NCBI GenBank assembly: GCA_023053685.1
Contig: JALIGW010000002.1
Span: forward strand, 48,968,278-49,032,277
Source: Diadophis punctatus similis
Taxonomy: Eukaryota > Chordata > Lepidosauria > Squamata > Dipsadidae
Direction of reading: 5' to 3'
DNA length: 64,000 bases
The notes below the pieces were generated by a model that worked only from the letters and a program-made list of their open reading frames with translations, did not search any database and was not told the origin of the DNA. The translations under genes and the position numbers were made by a program. Below, piece by piece: positions 1-62,858 of the stretch (positions within the stretch are counted from its first letter, which is position 1; every line of letters starts with the position of its first letter).

Positions 1-480
1 GGCTGACATGAGCGAGGCAAAGGAACAGGGGGAGCCTGTTCTCAATGCGCGCATGTGCAGGGCTGCCAGAAGGCAAGAACAGTTACGGAGGAAAAGGGCT
101 ACTCAGGAGTAAGCCTTGGAGATGATTGGCCCCTCCCATAGGATATAAAAGTGGAGCAAATGGATGTGCTCCTTGCAGGAAGCAACTTGGTTCAATTCAT
201 GTCTCAGCAGCTCAGTTCTGACTCCGTGTTTTGTTTGGCCTTGCAAAGCTCCTTGCCAATTAAGTCTTGAGCAGTGTGTCAAGAGAGTTAAAGGTTGGTG
301 ATATCAGCCTTCTTCCGAAAGACTTTGGCAGACTTCTATCGGACTAATTAACATTGTTTGGGACTTATTAAGGCTGGGAGTGAACATAATTCACAGCAGT
401 TAAAATAAAAAGAGGTTTTGGGGGGACTCCATTTGTATTTTATGATTTATCAGGAAGCCTAGGTCAGAACACGCTGATTC
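1..480 (+). mobile_element. Possible solo LTR or LTR fragment
   Basis: The stretch has a TATA box (ATATAAAAG, about 142-150), promoter-like GC content upstream, and about 260 bp downstream a poly(A) signal (AATAAA, about 404) followed by a G/T-rich stretch. That order of TATA, transcribed part, signal and GT-rich tail resembles an LTR. The 5' end is cut by the window and no flanking retroviral coding sequence or target duplication was seen. It could instead be an unrelated promoter. Confidence 0.35.
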
Positions 481-2037
481 AGAACAGAATATAAGTGACG
501 ATTCACAAATGAAGCCATGATCCATGACATGTCAAGATTTTGTAACTCTCTTAAGCTATGCTATAGTTAAGCAAAAAGATTCAGTTGTAGTATCGATGTG
601 CTGAACCATATATGTTCCAAAACACAATCCAATACTTAATTATCTACTTCAAATATGATTAAAACTTGCAGTGAGCCTAGACAGTGCTCTATTGATTCAC
701 TTGAGTAAAGTTTAGAGTTATTACCTTAGTTTAGAGTACAGGCAAATTCTGAGAAGGCATCAGCCAATAAACAGATTAAAATATGAAGGAATCCAAGCAC
801 TCTTTAAAAACTGCCAGTTCCAAGAATGCTTTTATTAACCATAATTATGGGGGGCATGTTATGCCCTAGTGGTGAAACTGCCTAAGTTACTATATCTGGC
901 TACTCACTGTTGGGAAAGAGAATAAACTGAATAGAGCAGTTACGTGACAATCCTGTTATAGGGTTTTTTATAACTGTAATTTCAAGATGTGGAAATATAG
1001 AGTTGTATCTTGAATAAACAACATATATATTCTGTGGTTTCATTTCCTTATTCCAAACCCCTCCAGGAACATCCAAAGTTTGTAATTCTGAGAGCTCAGT
1101 GTTTCACTTTAATAGGAATTAAGAATCCATTTAGCCTGTAGTACATTTAGCAAACCCAAATTCAGTAATCAATTCTTATTCCATTATTAAAATGCTATCA
1201 TTCCAAGGCACACACTTTGCAAAATCTTACAGAACTAATTATGCATCTTATTTCAATGTCCATAATGAGATTGTGACTACAGATTATTTTATGTTATGAA
1301 TACCAGTAACAATTTTAAATCAAATAAATGTTAAATGCTCAGTAAGTGAGGGTATTAGACATATTTGTTCAGAATTTCTATTTTTATTCTGGCTTTTATG
1401 TGCCATTGTTCTCTTTTGTTTAATTTTCATTTGCTTGAATGTAGAACAAATTCTGAACAATTTTTCTTTCTTTGTGTCGATGTTTAATTAAGGCAAGGAC
1501 TGCAAATTTATTAGACAGTGATCCAGTGCTCATAGTATAATATATTCAGAATAATTGTCAGTTTATCAGTGTAGGATAAAGGAACATATCCCAGAACCTA
1601 TGGAAGCATAAAACAAAGCAACCTTTTCTTCCTATAGCATCTCACTAATGAATGTTACTGTCAGTTCTAGAAATAGATAATACAAATTCTCCAGTCTCAT
1701 AATGAGAGCTGTGAAACACCATTGATGACATGCAATTAAATAAGGCAGTCTTTTACCTTCCCAAGAATGTCAGTGGGGGTGGGGGTATGGTTTTCTCCTT
1801 GGTAATTCATTGATTAGAGTATTTCAGGGTAATACCCTGATCAAGGAACTACCAAGAAGAAACCCACATCCCCACCAACACTGGCAGGGCAAACTACTAT
1901 ATTTAAACAGGACACAAACACCAAACTCACCAGCACTAATTACGTACCTACCTTACCAATAGAGCTCCTTTGGCAAACACCTCCTAACGCTTCACCTGTT
2001 TAACTAAAATATGAGAGTGACATGAAGTAGAAGAATC
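481..2037. other. AT-rich non-coding DNA, nothing recognised
   Basis: No exon-like frame, structured repeat or TIR element was seen here. A short G-run lies near 1770. It is probably upstream intron of SNCAIP or 5' flank. Confidence 0.5.
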
Positions 2038-4760
2038 ATGTTGGCTTGGACATTGCCCAGATTAATAAGGTCCATGTCAGATATTGGGGAACTAGGAAAA
2101 TCTGGCAATGTGGGCTACTGGAATAAAGCATACATAGATGAGCAAGAGAACCTGGAATTGATTGAATTCTACAACAGTAATCCTAATGAAAAGGGATATA
2201 TGAAAGGTATGAAGGAGCTATGGATGGACAGAAGATTTGCATCCACATTAACTGAGAAACAGCTAGTTACCCAATGCTTCATAATTGTGAAGAAGATGCT
2301 TTCACAACTTGAGAAAGACCAACTATACCTTAAATCCCTGACTCAATAATATCTGGAAAGACACCTGAATATGCAGCCAACACTTGAAGCTGGAACGTGA
2401 CTGACACCCCCTCCATTACAGAGCACAGTAGCTGACATGAGGCTTAAGATGATGGACAAACTACCTACAGTCAACCCTCAAGACCAGTTACCAAGGCTCA
2501 TGGAGAAGTACCATCAGATAATATACCAAAAGATGCCAAGAGAGCCCTCACAGCAGTCCCTACTACCACTATAACTGAAATCATTGCACTGCTATAATCC
2601 TGGAGATGTTTGGCTCCACAGTCAAGAAGAATAAAGGCTCACAGCACTTGCTACCAGGCTAAAAAGATACACTAAAGAAACAGAGGCCAAGAAATAAATG
2701 TCCTGTTCTCCAAAGAACCATCCAACAGCAGGGAAATAATACAGTAACAGCAGAGCCACCATAATTGGAACTGAACAGTGCTGGAAGAATATATAGGAGA
2801 AATACAAGAAACAACACCAGTACAAAGTGGCTGCAGGATCTGAGAACAGACCACAACACTCTCCAAGAACAGGAACCAGTTACCATCCCAGTAGCAAACA
2901 TCCAACAATGACTAAGTACAGGTAGTCCTCAACTTATGACCACAATGGAGCCCCAAGTTTCTGTTGCTAAGTGAGACATTTGTTAAGTGAGCTTTGCCCC
3001 ATTTTACGACCTTTCTTGCCACAGATTTTAAGTGAATCACTCCAGTTCTTAAATTAGTAACATGGTTGTTAAGTGAATCTGGCTTCCCCATTGACTTTGC
3101 TTGTTAGAAAGTTGCAAAAGGGGATCACATGCAACTGTCATAAATATGAGTCAGTGGCCAAACATCTGATTTTTTTTATCACATGACCATGAGGATGCTG
3201 CAATGGTCATAAGTGTGAAAAATGGTTGTAAATCACTTTTTCAGGGCTGTTGTAACTCTGAAGAGTCACTAAATGAACTGTTGTAAGTCAAGGACTACCT
3301 GTACATGAAGGGCTGGACAGCACCTGCCCCAGGAATGATTCACACCTAGTAGCTAAAGAAACTAACAGCACAGCATTAATGTTTAGCAGTACAGATGAAT
3401 CAGCTGCTAGCAACTAGCTCCTACCCAGACTGGCTACCACAAGGAAGAACAGTTTTGATCATGAAAGATTCCCACAAGGGAACAGCTCCATTCAACTACC
3501 AGCCAATAACCTGCCTTCCCATAACTTGGAAAGTTCTGTCAGTTAGATAATCAGAAGGGCTGGATATGGATATAAGGGTTATCATCAGCCACCTCCTCTA
3601 CATGGATGATATCAATCTGTATGCTAAGAGCGAATGAGACGTCGAATTTCTGATCCAGTTAAGACAGATCTACAGTGGGATGTCATTTGGACTGGAGAAG
3701 TGTGGCCGGATGATAATCAAGAGAGAGTAGGCAATCAAGACTGATGGGGTGGAACTACAAGTGGGCCACATAGTAGACATACAGACCATATACAAGTCCC
3801 TTGGTATCCCACAATGAAGAGACAAGCAAGACAGCAACATCTTGGATGGTACTTGAGTGTACCACCAAATGATAAGAAAGGCCCTGAAGATCCAGCTCAA
3901 TGGGAAGAACAAGATCCATGCCATCAACATGTATGCCCTGCCAGTCACCAGATACCCTGCCGGTATAGTGAGTTGGCCAAAGGAGGACACCAAAGGTTTG
4001 GTGAATGTTAAAGCCGCTGTCCTGGATGAAATCAGAACATTCAGGAGTACATAAATCAGGTGACATTCAAAGAACAGCGGCTAAGAGGATACCTGAGGCA
4101 GCAGCAGACATGAGAGGAAGATTAAGCAGAGAATGCCAGGGCAAGACAAGACTCTGCATGGGATATACTATTGACAGATAGGTGAGGTGTCAGACATTGG
4201 GAACTCCTACCAGTGGCTGGAAGGGATTGGATTAAAAGACAGCACAGACACACATCATAGCAGCACAAGGATAGGCCCTAAGAACCGGATCCATAGAAAC
4301 AAAGATCTAACACCCTAGACAAGAACAAAGATGCAGATTGTGCAAGGAGACCTCAGAGACAACCCAACACATAGTGGCAGGGCGTAAGATGTAGGCAGGA
4401 AAATAATAAACCACATGGTAGAACCAGGTAGCTGGCATTTTGTACAAGAACATCTGCACAATGTATGGGCTAGACCCCCACCCCCAGTCCAGATGGGAAA
4501 TTCCACACAATATCATGGAGAATAACAAGGCTAAGATTCTGTGAGACTTCTAGATTCAGATGTACAGTCAACCAGACATTGTGGTAGTAGATGAAGACCA
4601 GAAGACCGTGGTAGTGATAGATGTAGCAATGCCATGTAGCAGCAACATCAGGAAGAAGGAGTATGAGATGCTGGAGAAGTACCAGGGCTGAAGGAGGAAC
4701 TTGAGAGGATGTGGAAACTAAAGGCCAAAGTAATCCCAGTAGACTGCCCATAAGGACTTT
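2038..4760 (+). pseudogene. R4-clade (Dong-type) LINE relic
   Basis: Broken reading frames in order resemble an R4-type LINE polyprotein. At 2080-2340 is a segment with LTEKQLVTQC typical of the region before the reverse transcriptase. At 3420-3540 is PDWLPQGRTVLIMKD.. followed by YQPITCLP. Near 3580-3640 is an RT catalytic box LLYMDDI. Near 4310-4385 is a zinc-knuckle-like CRLCKE..ETTQHIVAG. At 4555-4640 is QPDIVVVDEDQKTVVVIDVA, the PD..D..D core of the restriction-like endonuclease. Stops and frameshifts are frequent and part of the RT is deleted, so it is inactive. It is interrupted by the MITE at 2919-3301. Clade assignment is from motif memory. Confidence 0.75.
2919..3301. mobile_element. 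Tc1/mariner-like MITE (CAGGTAGTC family), copy 1
   Basis: The ends are inverted (CAGGTAGTCCTCAACTTA and TAAGTCAAGGACTACCTG) and flanked on both sides by TA, as for Tc1/mariner insertions. The 383-bp interior has repeated TTGTTAAGTGA motifs and no coding capacity. Related copies lie at 24168, 29381 and 42421. Confidence 0.8.
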
Positions 4761-4875
4761 TAAAATATATTTGTTTGTTTGTTTCCTGGATCACACTGGT
4801 GCTGTTCTGGTATTGTTTCTACTAAATTGAATTCTGTGCTGAGAAGAAACTGGATGTTAACGAAATGGTCTAGTC

Positions 4876-4969
4876 CGGGGGTGGCCAAACTATGCATGCA
4901 TGGCTGGCTCAGGAATTCTGGGAGTTGAAGTCCACAGATCCTCAAAGAACCATAGTTTGGCCACCCCTG
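4876..4969. mobile_element. Short hAT MITE (94 bp), TSD GTCTAGTC
   Basis: The TIR GGGGTGGCCAAACTATG is matched by CATAGTTTGGCCACCCC at the other end. A perfect 8-bp duplication GTCTAGTC lies at 4868-4875 and 4970-4977. The inner part is the ATTCTGGGAGTTGAAGTCCA motif shared with other MITEs in the window. Confidence 0.85.
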
Positions 4970-4977
4970 GTCTAGTC

Positions 4978-6468
4978 AAAGGTATGTTCAGTAGAAGCAA
5001 AACATCCATGTTCTATAGAAAACAATGACTAAAAATCCACCACCTATGTATAATTTATTTTAAAATTGCTCCACAATAACATAGCTCCTTAAGTAAGTTA
5101 AAAAGAAAAATATAATAGCCATACAGTGTTTGCTGGGGCTATAATTAGCTTCCTTCATAATGTGTGGGTTCATTTAAATAGTGTTTCTCAAATAATGGGG
5201 CAAAACGATATTTAAAACTGACTTGCAAGATAATTTGATAGCCATTTCCCATGAAATTGGATAGAAGCTAAGGAATGGAAGAAAGTGAAAAGTTGTTAGT
5301 CACCTAGGAAAGAAGTAAGCAATGTTGTTTCTTAGTTATTAATAGATTTTCTAATCTAAAATTCTGTTACTCTATTTACAGAAATGGCTGATATTTTAAA
5401 TGTTCATATGAGGTGGAGGGTGGAGAGGAGAGATTCAAGATCTGAATAGAAGAAAATCTGTTAATGCAATCAACCACACACCATTAAAATTGCAACCAAA
5501 TTTTATAACGTGTAATGGATTTTTTTTTTGCAGATAATTGTATATATTTTAATGCAGTTAAAATGAAATGGACTGCCTTTCCACGAGAAGGAAAACAATA
5601 TACAGAAAAAAGTTTTGGCCTAACAAAATTCACTGCAGTGGAATATTATATATAAATTCTATTCCAATGTGTAACAATTGGAAAAACAATTGGAAAAACA
5701 ACATTACCTGGATTCAACAAATCAAAAGTTTCTATAAGGACATGATGTTCTTTTCTCATGTAGCTTTTTCACTGGTAAACTATCAGTAATCAGTTCATTT
5801 AAGCAAATATTTCACATATTCTTCAGTTATTAAAGTCTACAAATGGAAACTTCTTTAATCCATTTCAAAAGGCTATGCTATTTTGAGGCTAAGCTTTAAT
5901 CCAGTAGTCTCAAATTCTGGTTTCTAATCTCTTCGTGAATGGAAAGGGGGAAATGCCTTTTGCACCATTTAATGGTGCCAGAAGGCTTTCTCCTCTGAAC
6001 AGGAAAAATAACTTTCTATCAAAATAGCTTTCTCTAATATAATATTTTAATTCTATGTGAACTCTGTTATAATTATATGTTTTTAATAAATTAACAAAAG
6101 ATACATTCATTTAACAATATCTCGGAAGTCTTTTGTTAGTGTTTTATTTCAGTCAAGGCATTTAAAGTACAATTACTGTTGTTGGGACTTAGTTTTTTTT
6201 AATGTTGAAAAGGGTTCTTCATACTTGAAAAGTTTAGGAAACACCGATCTGATTTTAAAAAACACCTCTTATTGTTTAGGGATATTCAGTTAGATATTTG
6301 CTTCATAATATTGATAGAATATCTGTGTTTATATCTGAGGTTTGTTTGTGTAGTGACCTCCAAACTCTGTGAACTGCTGGAAACACTTGGATGTTGAGGA
6401 AAATATTGTGGGCGTTTTTGCAAAATGCTTTCCTGCGTCAAATGTATCCATTCATAAAAGAACTGTCA
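4978..6468. other. AT-rich intron or flank, nothing recognised
   Basis: Scattered short frames only. No splice-flanked conserved peptide and no clear repeat boundaries were seen. Confidence 0.5.
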
Positions 6469-6469
6469 T

Positions 6470-6528
<59 letters not shown>

Positions 6529-6567
6529 TTATTTATTATTTTTTTTATTTTTTATTTTTTATTTTTT

Positions 6568-6623
<56 letters not shown>

Positions 6624-6625
6624 TT
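6469..6625. repeat. (TTTA)n microsatellite, about 157 bp
   Basis: TTTA repeats are interrupted near 6530-6570 by T-rich variants. The tract sits at the 3' end of the adjacent minus-strand LINE fragment, so it probably grew from the element's (ATAA)n tail. Confidence 0.95.
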
Positions 6626-7095
6626 CTTCAATTTCTATGCCGCCCAACTCCCTAGGGACTCTGGGTGGCTCACAACAGAAAAACGAACATCAAAAATAGT
6701 ACAAAAATATCTAAAAACAGTTTAAAAACAATTTACAACTCAAAACAGTTTCAGCCATCCATACCATTCATGGCCGGACCTCGCTGGTTACCACCACAAG
6801 ATCAACGGCCCCAGGCCTGCTGGAAAAGCCAGGTCTTTGCTGCTTTCTGGAAGGCCAATAGGGTGGGGGCAGTCCGGATCTCAGGAGGTAACTGATTCTA
6901 GAGAGCCGGGGCAGCCACAGATAAGGCCCTCCCCTGCGGACCCGCCAGCCGACACTGTTTAGCTGATAGGACCCGAAGAAGACCAACTCTGTGGGATCTT
7001 ACCGGTCGCTGGGAGCTATGTGGTAGAAGGCGGTCTCGAAGATAGTCTGGCCCTGAGCCCTGTAGGGCTCTAAAGGTAACATGATGAGAACCAGT
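6626..7095 (-). pseudogene. L2-type LINE 3' fragment
   Basis: The minus strand encodes a segment resembling the C-terminus of L2-like LINE ORF2 (LSVAAPALWNQLPPEIRTAP followed by LLAFQKAAKTWLF). It then gives a 3' UTR with the motif GAGTTGGGCGGCATAGAAAT and ends in the TAAA repeats. It is 5' truncated. A shorter copy of the same 3' end lies at 33590-33720. Exact clade (L2 or CR1-related) is uncertain. Confidence 0.7.
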
Positions 7096-7891
7096 TACAA
7101 AGCACTGTTCTCCAAAATGATGCCAACTTTTTAGGTTATGAGTATAAGGACAGAGCTGGATGAAACTAATATTTACAAAAGGATATTACTATGTGTTTAT
7201 TGGCATGTAGAAGTCTGAGAAAGAGAGGAACCTAGAATTAGCAGAGGAGTTAGACTAAATGAACGTAATGATGCAAAAGACATTTAATAGAATTAATAGA
7301 CTTCTTTCTTTATTGCCAACATCTGCTTTGAACAACATAAATATAGACACTTCATGTGGAAAACACCAGATGAACATCTTGTGAATCAAATAGAAATAGC
7401 AATTCAAATACATAATGCAAAATAGTAGATTGGGAAGTGCAATCCAGGACAATTCTAGAGCCAATTTTAAAACCAACCATGGGTTATTAAGGGTCAAATA
7501 TAGGGATTTCAGCCTTTCAAACTAGGCCAGATCAGGAAAAGAACTCTATATGAAATATTGAAATTGAGATCTACTGATATAGGCTATAATAACAGGATCT
7601 TGAAAATAGAACAGTATTTCCTCTTCCCTCCCTCTTATAGCAAGAGAGTTAAGATAGGGTAATTTTACATTTTTTTCTTGACTATTTTGTTTAACCAGCT
7701 TCTGTTCATGCATTGCTAAGGGTCTGTCTGTCTTTCATACTTTCTCCAAGGTTATCCCAGCAGCTCTCTAATAAAAAGTTAAGCATAGAAAATTAAAATG
7801 TTGAAATGTCAGCAAGTTTATGAAATACAGAATATAAGACAGAAGTTAAAAACAAATTTAATTCATATAAATTGTCTAGAATATTATAGAG
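7096..7891. other. Intron or flank DNA; CR1-like remnant at the right edge
   Basis: The sequence is AT-rich with no recognisable gene. The last about 20 bp (TTGTCTAGAATATTATAGAG) look like degraded CR1 3' sequence, continued at 8332 across the hAT MITE. Confidence 0.5.
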
Positions 7892-8331
7892 CAGTGATGG
7901 CTAACCTTTTCGTTGCTACGTGCCAATAGTGTGCTCATGCGTGCGCACCCATAATGCAATACGTGCATGACCTCCCTGCACGCACCACGCCCCTGCACGT
8001 GCGTGCACAACCCCCACACGTTTGCCCCACCCCATACATGCATGTGTGACCCCCCCGTATGTACCCCACCCCCCACATGCGGGTGTCACCCCCATGCATG
8101 CCACGCATGCGCGTACAGCCCCCCATGCTCCCCACACTCCTGTGTATGCGTGTGCATCTCCCGCATGTGCCCCGTCCCCACATATGCATGGCAGAGACCC
8201 GAAAACCAGCTGGCCAGCAGGAGATGTGCACGCATGCGCGATGGAGCTGAGCTGGGGCGATGGCTCGCATGCCCACAGAGAGAGCTCTGCATGCCACCTG
8301 TGGCACGTGTGCCATAGGTTCGCCATCACAG
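7892..8331. mobile_element. hAT MITE (CAGTGATGGCGAACCT family), 440 bp
   Basis: The left end CAGTGATGGCTAACCT is matched by AGGTTCGCCATCACAG. The 8-bp duplication is TTATAGAG (7884-7891) against GTATAGAG (8332-8339). The interior is GC- and CpG-rich with (C)n and CATGCG runs; long open frames here are composition artefacts. Resembles the OposCharlie-like hAT group from memory. Confidence 0.85.
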
Positions 8332-8412
8332 GTATAGAGCCTCCTGCTTGACCAAGGGTTAAACTAGAAGTCCTCAAAGGTCTCTTCCAACTCTGTTATT
8401 CTGTATTCTGTG
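8332..8412 (+). mobile_element. CR1 LINE 3' tail fragment
   Basis: It reads CCTCCTGCTTGACCAAGGGTT, then TCTCTTCCAACTCTGTTATTC, the conserved CR1 3' end. The upstream half lies left of 7892, so the MITE sits within it. Confidence 0.7.
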
Positions 8413-8863
8413 AGACAAAAGACACATTAAAAAAAACAAAAGAGAAAAAAATCCCAACGTTTCAAAAAGGAAATTATCCAACTTTCATACATAACTAGCA
8501 TGTTCACCAGAAAAACTGGAGGATGCAAGTTTAGGACAGCAAGAAGTGTGAAGAAAACTAAAAACAGACTCCCAGTATCAACTGAGCAAGGAAAATGAAA
8601 GGTATTTCAAGCAAAATATTAAAAAAGGGTGGAGTACAATAAGAAAAATAAAAGGACAGATATTTTCAAAATGCTCAGAAAAATGAAAAATAAAAATAAA
8701 TGGAAAAATGTTAAATAAATGGGCAAATTCAGTAAAGTAGGGATACAAGTTCAGATAACTAACATGAGATACCTGATGAGAACAAAAGAATGAAAAAAGG
8801 AGTTAGAACAAATGAAATATGGAGTTTTTCCTTTGATTCATTCACCACAGCAAAACCTTAGAT

Positions 8864-8993
8864 CAGAGGTCTTCAAACTTGGCAACTTTAAGACTTGTGA
8901 ACTTCAACTCCCAGAATTCTCCAGCCAGCTGGCTGGAGAATTCTGGGAGTTGAAGTCCACAAGTCTAAAAGTTGCCATGTTTGGGGACCCCTG
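8864..8993. mobile_element. Palindromic hAT MITE (130 bp), TSD CCTTAGAT
   Basis: The two halves are inverted copies (ACTTCAACTCCCAGAATTCT and AGAATTCTGGGAGTTGAAGT). The 8-bp duplication CCTTAGAT lies at 8856-8863 and 8994-9001. A related copy is at 14028. Confidence 0.88.
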
Positions 8994-9211
8994 CCTTAGA
9001 TCAAGGTTTTCAAACTGTTTTGTGGAATTCCCCAAGAACTTGATGAGGTTCCATGAGTGCCTAAGAGCAAATAAACAAATCATATGAACATAACCAATTT
9101 TCTGTCACTAGAAAAGCATTATATTTTCATCATGGTTTCTGGGATTATTATACCAACAATTTCCATGGGATGAAAATATTTAAAGACCTCTGATCTAGGT
9201 CATGTGAGAAT

Positions 9212-9475
9212 CGGGTGGGTTGTGGATCGTTTTGCTGCCGGTTTGCTCAGGGTTGCACCAGGTGCGTGTGCGCACTTTGCGCATGCCCGCGCCCCTGCAG
9301 CAATCAAAAAATAGCTTCTACGCATGTGCAGAAGCAAAAAGTAGCTTCTGCGCATGTGCAGAAGCAAAATCCAAGATGGCGGCGCCCACGGACTGGCACC
9401 GACAGAACATGACATCATCGCTGATTTACTAACGGTTCTAAAGAACTGGTTAGAACTGGTAAGAACCCACCTCTG
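9212..9475. mobile_element. hAT MITE (GTGGGTT family, copy 1), TSD GTGAGAAT
   Basis: The right end is GAACCCACCTCTG and the left end CGGGTGGGTT. The duplication GTGAGAAT lies at 9204-9211 and 9476-9483. Inside are two near-identical direct copies of AGCTTCTGCGCATGTGCAGA. CpG-rich. Confidence 0.8.
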
Positions 9476-9483
9476 GTGAGAAT

Positions 9484-10574
9484 ATGGAATGTGTTAAGAT
9501 GAATTATCAAAACACTTGATAATTCTTTTGGCACTCTTTATAATGAATAAAGTTTAGCACAATATGTGAACAACCTAAGTTTCATCCATAGCTTAGTTTT
9601 GATCATTTGCCTATAAAGTCTTTTTCTACCAAAGTCAGCTTTGACTATTGTCCCAAGATGAATGTGTGGGGCATTTACACCACAGGTATGTGAGTGCTAT
9701 GTTGTGTATTTTGTGTTTCTTTTTGTATACTATTCTTAAAAAGTTAGGATTATATACTGTAAGAATTCAAACATTTTTTAAAAAGAAATATATAGTCTGG
9801 CAATAATTGGATCATTGCTGACTATGCCGTTAGAGTTAATAAATAGAAACATTATTTTTCATGTTATAATTCAAGTATCTGTGTTCTGGTTTTATTCCCC
9901 TGACACACACACATACAAATTATTTGATCAATGATCAGAACAATAAAACAGTTGGACAGCAAAATTACAACTTCAATAATATACCATATAACCACCAATT
10001 TAAAATGGTACATCAGATTCTAATGACATAACATGTAATGTTATTTATCCTGGACATAATATTTATTCTTTGTTACAGCAGATCTAATTCTGCATTAATT
10101 GATTAGGACACTAACAAATTGCTACAGAACAGCTGAAACAAAAATTTTAGCTGCATTGTATGTGATGTTAGGTTTGTTGTCTGATAAAAGAATAAAATTA
10201 ATCTGATTGTCCTAGCATGTAATCTGAGCCACACTTTTCATAGCATTTTGGTTAAGAATTTGAGTGTCTGATTATCTATGGGTGGACTTATACGTAATTA
10301 ATACAAGTACTTTTTAAAATTACTGTAGTATATACTTGTGGATCAGTCCTTCTGCGGATAAACCAAATCCAATTTTTGACATGTATTTTGGCATTTAAAA
10401 ATTTCAGCTTATCCAAGAGTTTGTTATCTAATATTGACTCTTTTTCTAATCCTGCAATTCCAATCTAGAAGGTGGATATGCAGTTTATGTGCATAATGGT
10501 GCTTAAAAAGGAAGGATATCACAGAAACAAAGCTTAATACCTCTGTTTCTCCTCATATGCATTATATAAAAAGC
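9484..10574. other. AT-rich intron or flank, nothing recognised
   Basis: No conserved frame or repeat border seen. Confidence 0.5.
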
Positions 10575-10582
10575 ATTCAGAT

Positions 10583-10909
10583 CAGTGGTGGGTTGGTGCC
10601 GGTTCGGACCGGTTCTTTAGAACCTGTAGCACTGACTCCAAGCCGAGAGAGAACCGGTTCTCTGTATCCATGAAAGTGGGCCCGCCCGCCCTCCCCTGGG
10701 TTATACTGACTTTTATCTTTGCTTCCGAAGCCCAGCTGATCAGGGGCTGCAGATTGAATTACCGCTCCGCAGCTGTTTTCTGTGCTCCTTGCCTAGTTTG
10801 CAACGTGGAAGTTTTATTCCCTCTGAACAGCGCACATGCGCGCAGCAAAGCGTGCAGCAAAGCGCCCACTCAGCGAACCGGCAGCGACAAAAAGCAGAAC
10901 CCACCCCTG
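10583..10909. mobile_element. hAT MITE (GTGGGTT family, copy 2), TSD ATTCAGAT
   Basis: The left end CAGTGGTGGGTTGGTGCC is matched by AGAACCCACCCCTG. The perfect 8-bp duplication ATTCAGAT lies at 10575-10582 and 10910-10917. It is 327 bp, with the GAACCGGTTC palindrome near both ends. Confidence 0.87.
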
Positions 10910-11015
10910 ATTCAGATGTTCTGCATTTCCCAACTATTCATAAGAATAGGGTTATGTAAAAAGGATTAGACCTGTATCTTATGTTCTGAAATTAATTGCC
11001 CCCCCCCCAAATGAA

Positions 11016-11092
11016 GGTTGGTTGGTTGGTTGGTTGGTTGGTTGGTTGGTTGGTTGGTTGGTTGGTTGGTTGGTTGGTTGGTTGGTTGGTTT
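11016..11092. repeat. (GGTT)n microsatellite, about 77 bp
   Basis: A nearly uninterrupted GGTT tract of about 19 units, preceded by a short C-run. Confidence 0.95.
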
Positions 11093-12147
11093 ACACTCTA
11101 TTAATTTAATATTTTGGGGGTAAGATATTGTTGACATAGATGGAATTGTCCTTTCCTTCCTTCCTTCCCTGCCTTTCTCTGTACTTGACTAAATTTAATA
11201 TGTTGTATGTTAGCTAGTATAGCAGCATTTTTTTGCCCATTTTGTAATATGAGTAGTATAAGATTTGTTATTTAGAAAGATTAGCTTAACAATGCTAGAT
11301 TATATGAGTAACTAAAGACTTTCCAAAAGGAATTATTGCAATTTACAAGATATTTGATTGTTTAAAAGTGAATCCAACAATACTTCATGAACATTGGGTT
11401 GTATCAAAATAGAAAGAAACCGTTGTTTTAATGCTTAATCCTTGAGAAATTGGTTTATTTTCCTTTATACAGTAAGATCATAGCATACCAGAAAATGTTT
11501 CGGGATTTTTTTCCCATTTTTAAGGCACACCACTTTTAAAAACACAAACTATGTAAACAGCAAAAATCAAAATCCATAACCAACGCAACAGTGATCTAAG
11601 AGTTCTATAATGTATCCATTACTCATATTCTATCAGCCACAATGCCTGCCTGGATGTTTAATATGATATTCCTAGAAGCACAGAAGACTAGATAATTACA
11701 CTACAATTTAGATGGATTTCACTTTTTATGTTTTTAAAAAGCAAACAAGCCAGATAGCATTTTGCCATTTGGATGTTCCTCTCATTTATTTCTTTGATCA
11801 CATTGGGCTTATCTAGGAAATGTGAGTAACTCCTTTTGCCTTGTTTGGTTTTGAAATCTGCTGTGGGAAATTTACATGCATTGGATTAGTTTTTGCAGAT
11901 TATAGTCAGTTGACTTGGTATGGTTGAATTTCATGCAGACTTTCTTTCTTTCTGATAGATGAACCCCTATGTCTAAAAGCAAAACTTTGAGCTGTATCCA
12001 ACTGTGCCTGCCCACCAGCAAAATGGACGCATACACTACATAATAAAGTCCTGGATAATATATTATTCCATTAAAATGAAGCAGTTTCTTTACTTGCAGC
12101 ATGACTGGATTTAAGTTGATATGTGATTCTTAATTGTTATTTTTCAG
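11093..12147. other. Intron upstream of SNCAIP exon 3
   Basis: AT-rich, with a short CCTT tract near 11153. The last bases form the exon's acceptor. No first coding exon was found here. Confidence 0.5.

Positions 12148-62858
<50,711 letters not shown>

Noticed and set aside
7876..8377. Overlapping Cys/His-rich frames on both strands, up to 153 codons
   Set aside because: They lie in the GC-rich non-coding interior of a hAT MITE. Frames on all strands point to composition, not coding.
1..12147. SNCAIP first coding exon (about 19 residues, acidic)
   Set aside because: I searched by eye for the acidic DLDEIDFSDD-type coding string and found none; probably outside the window.
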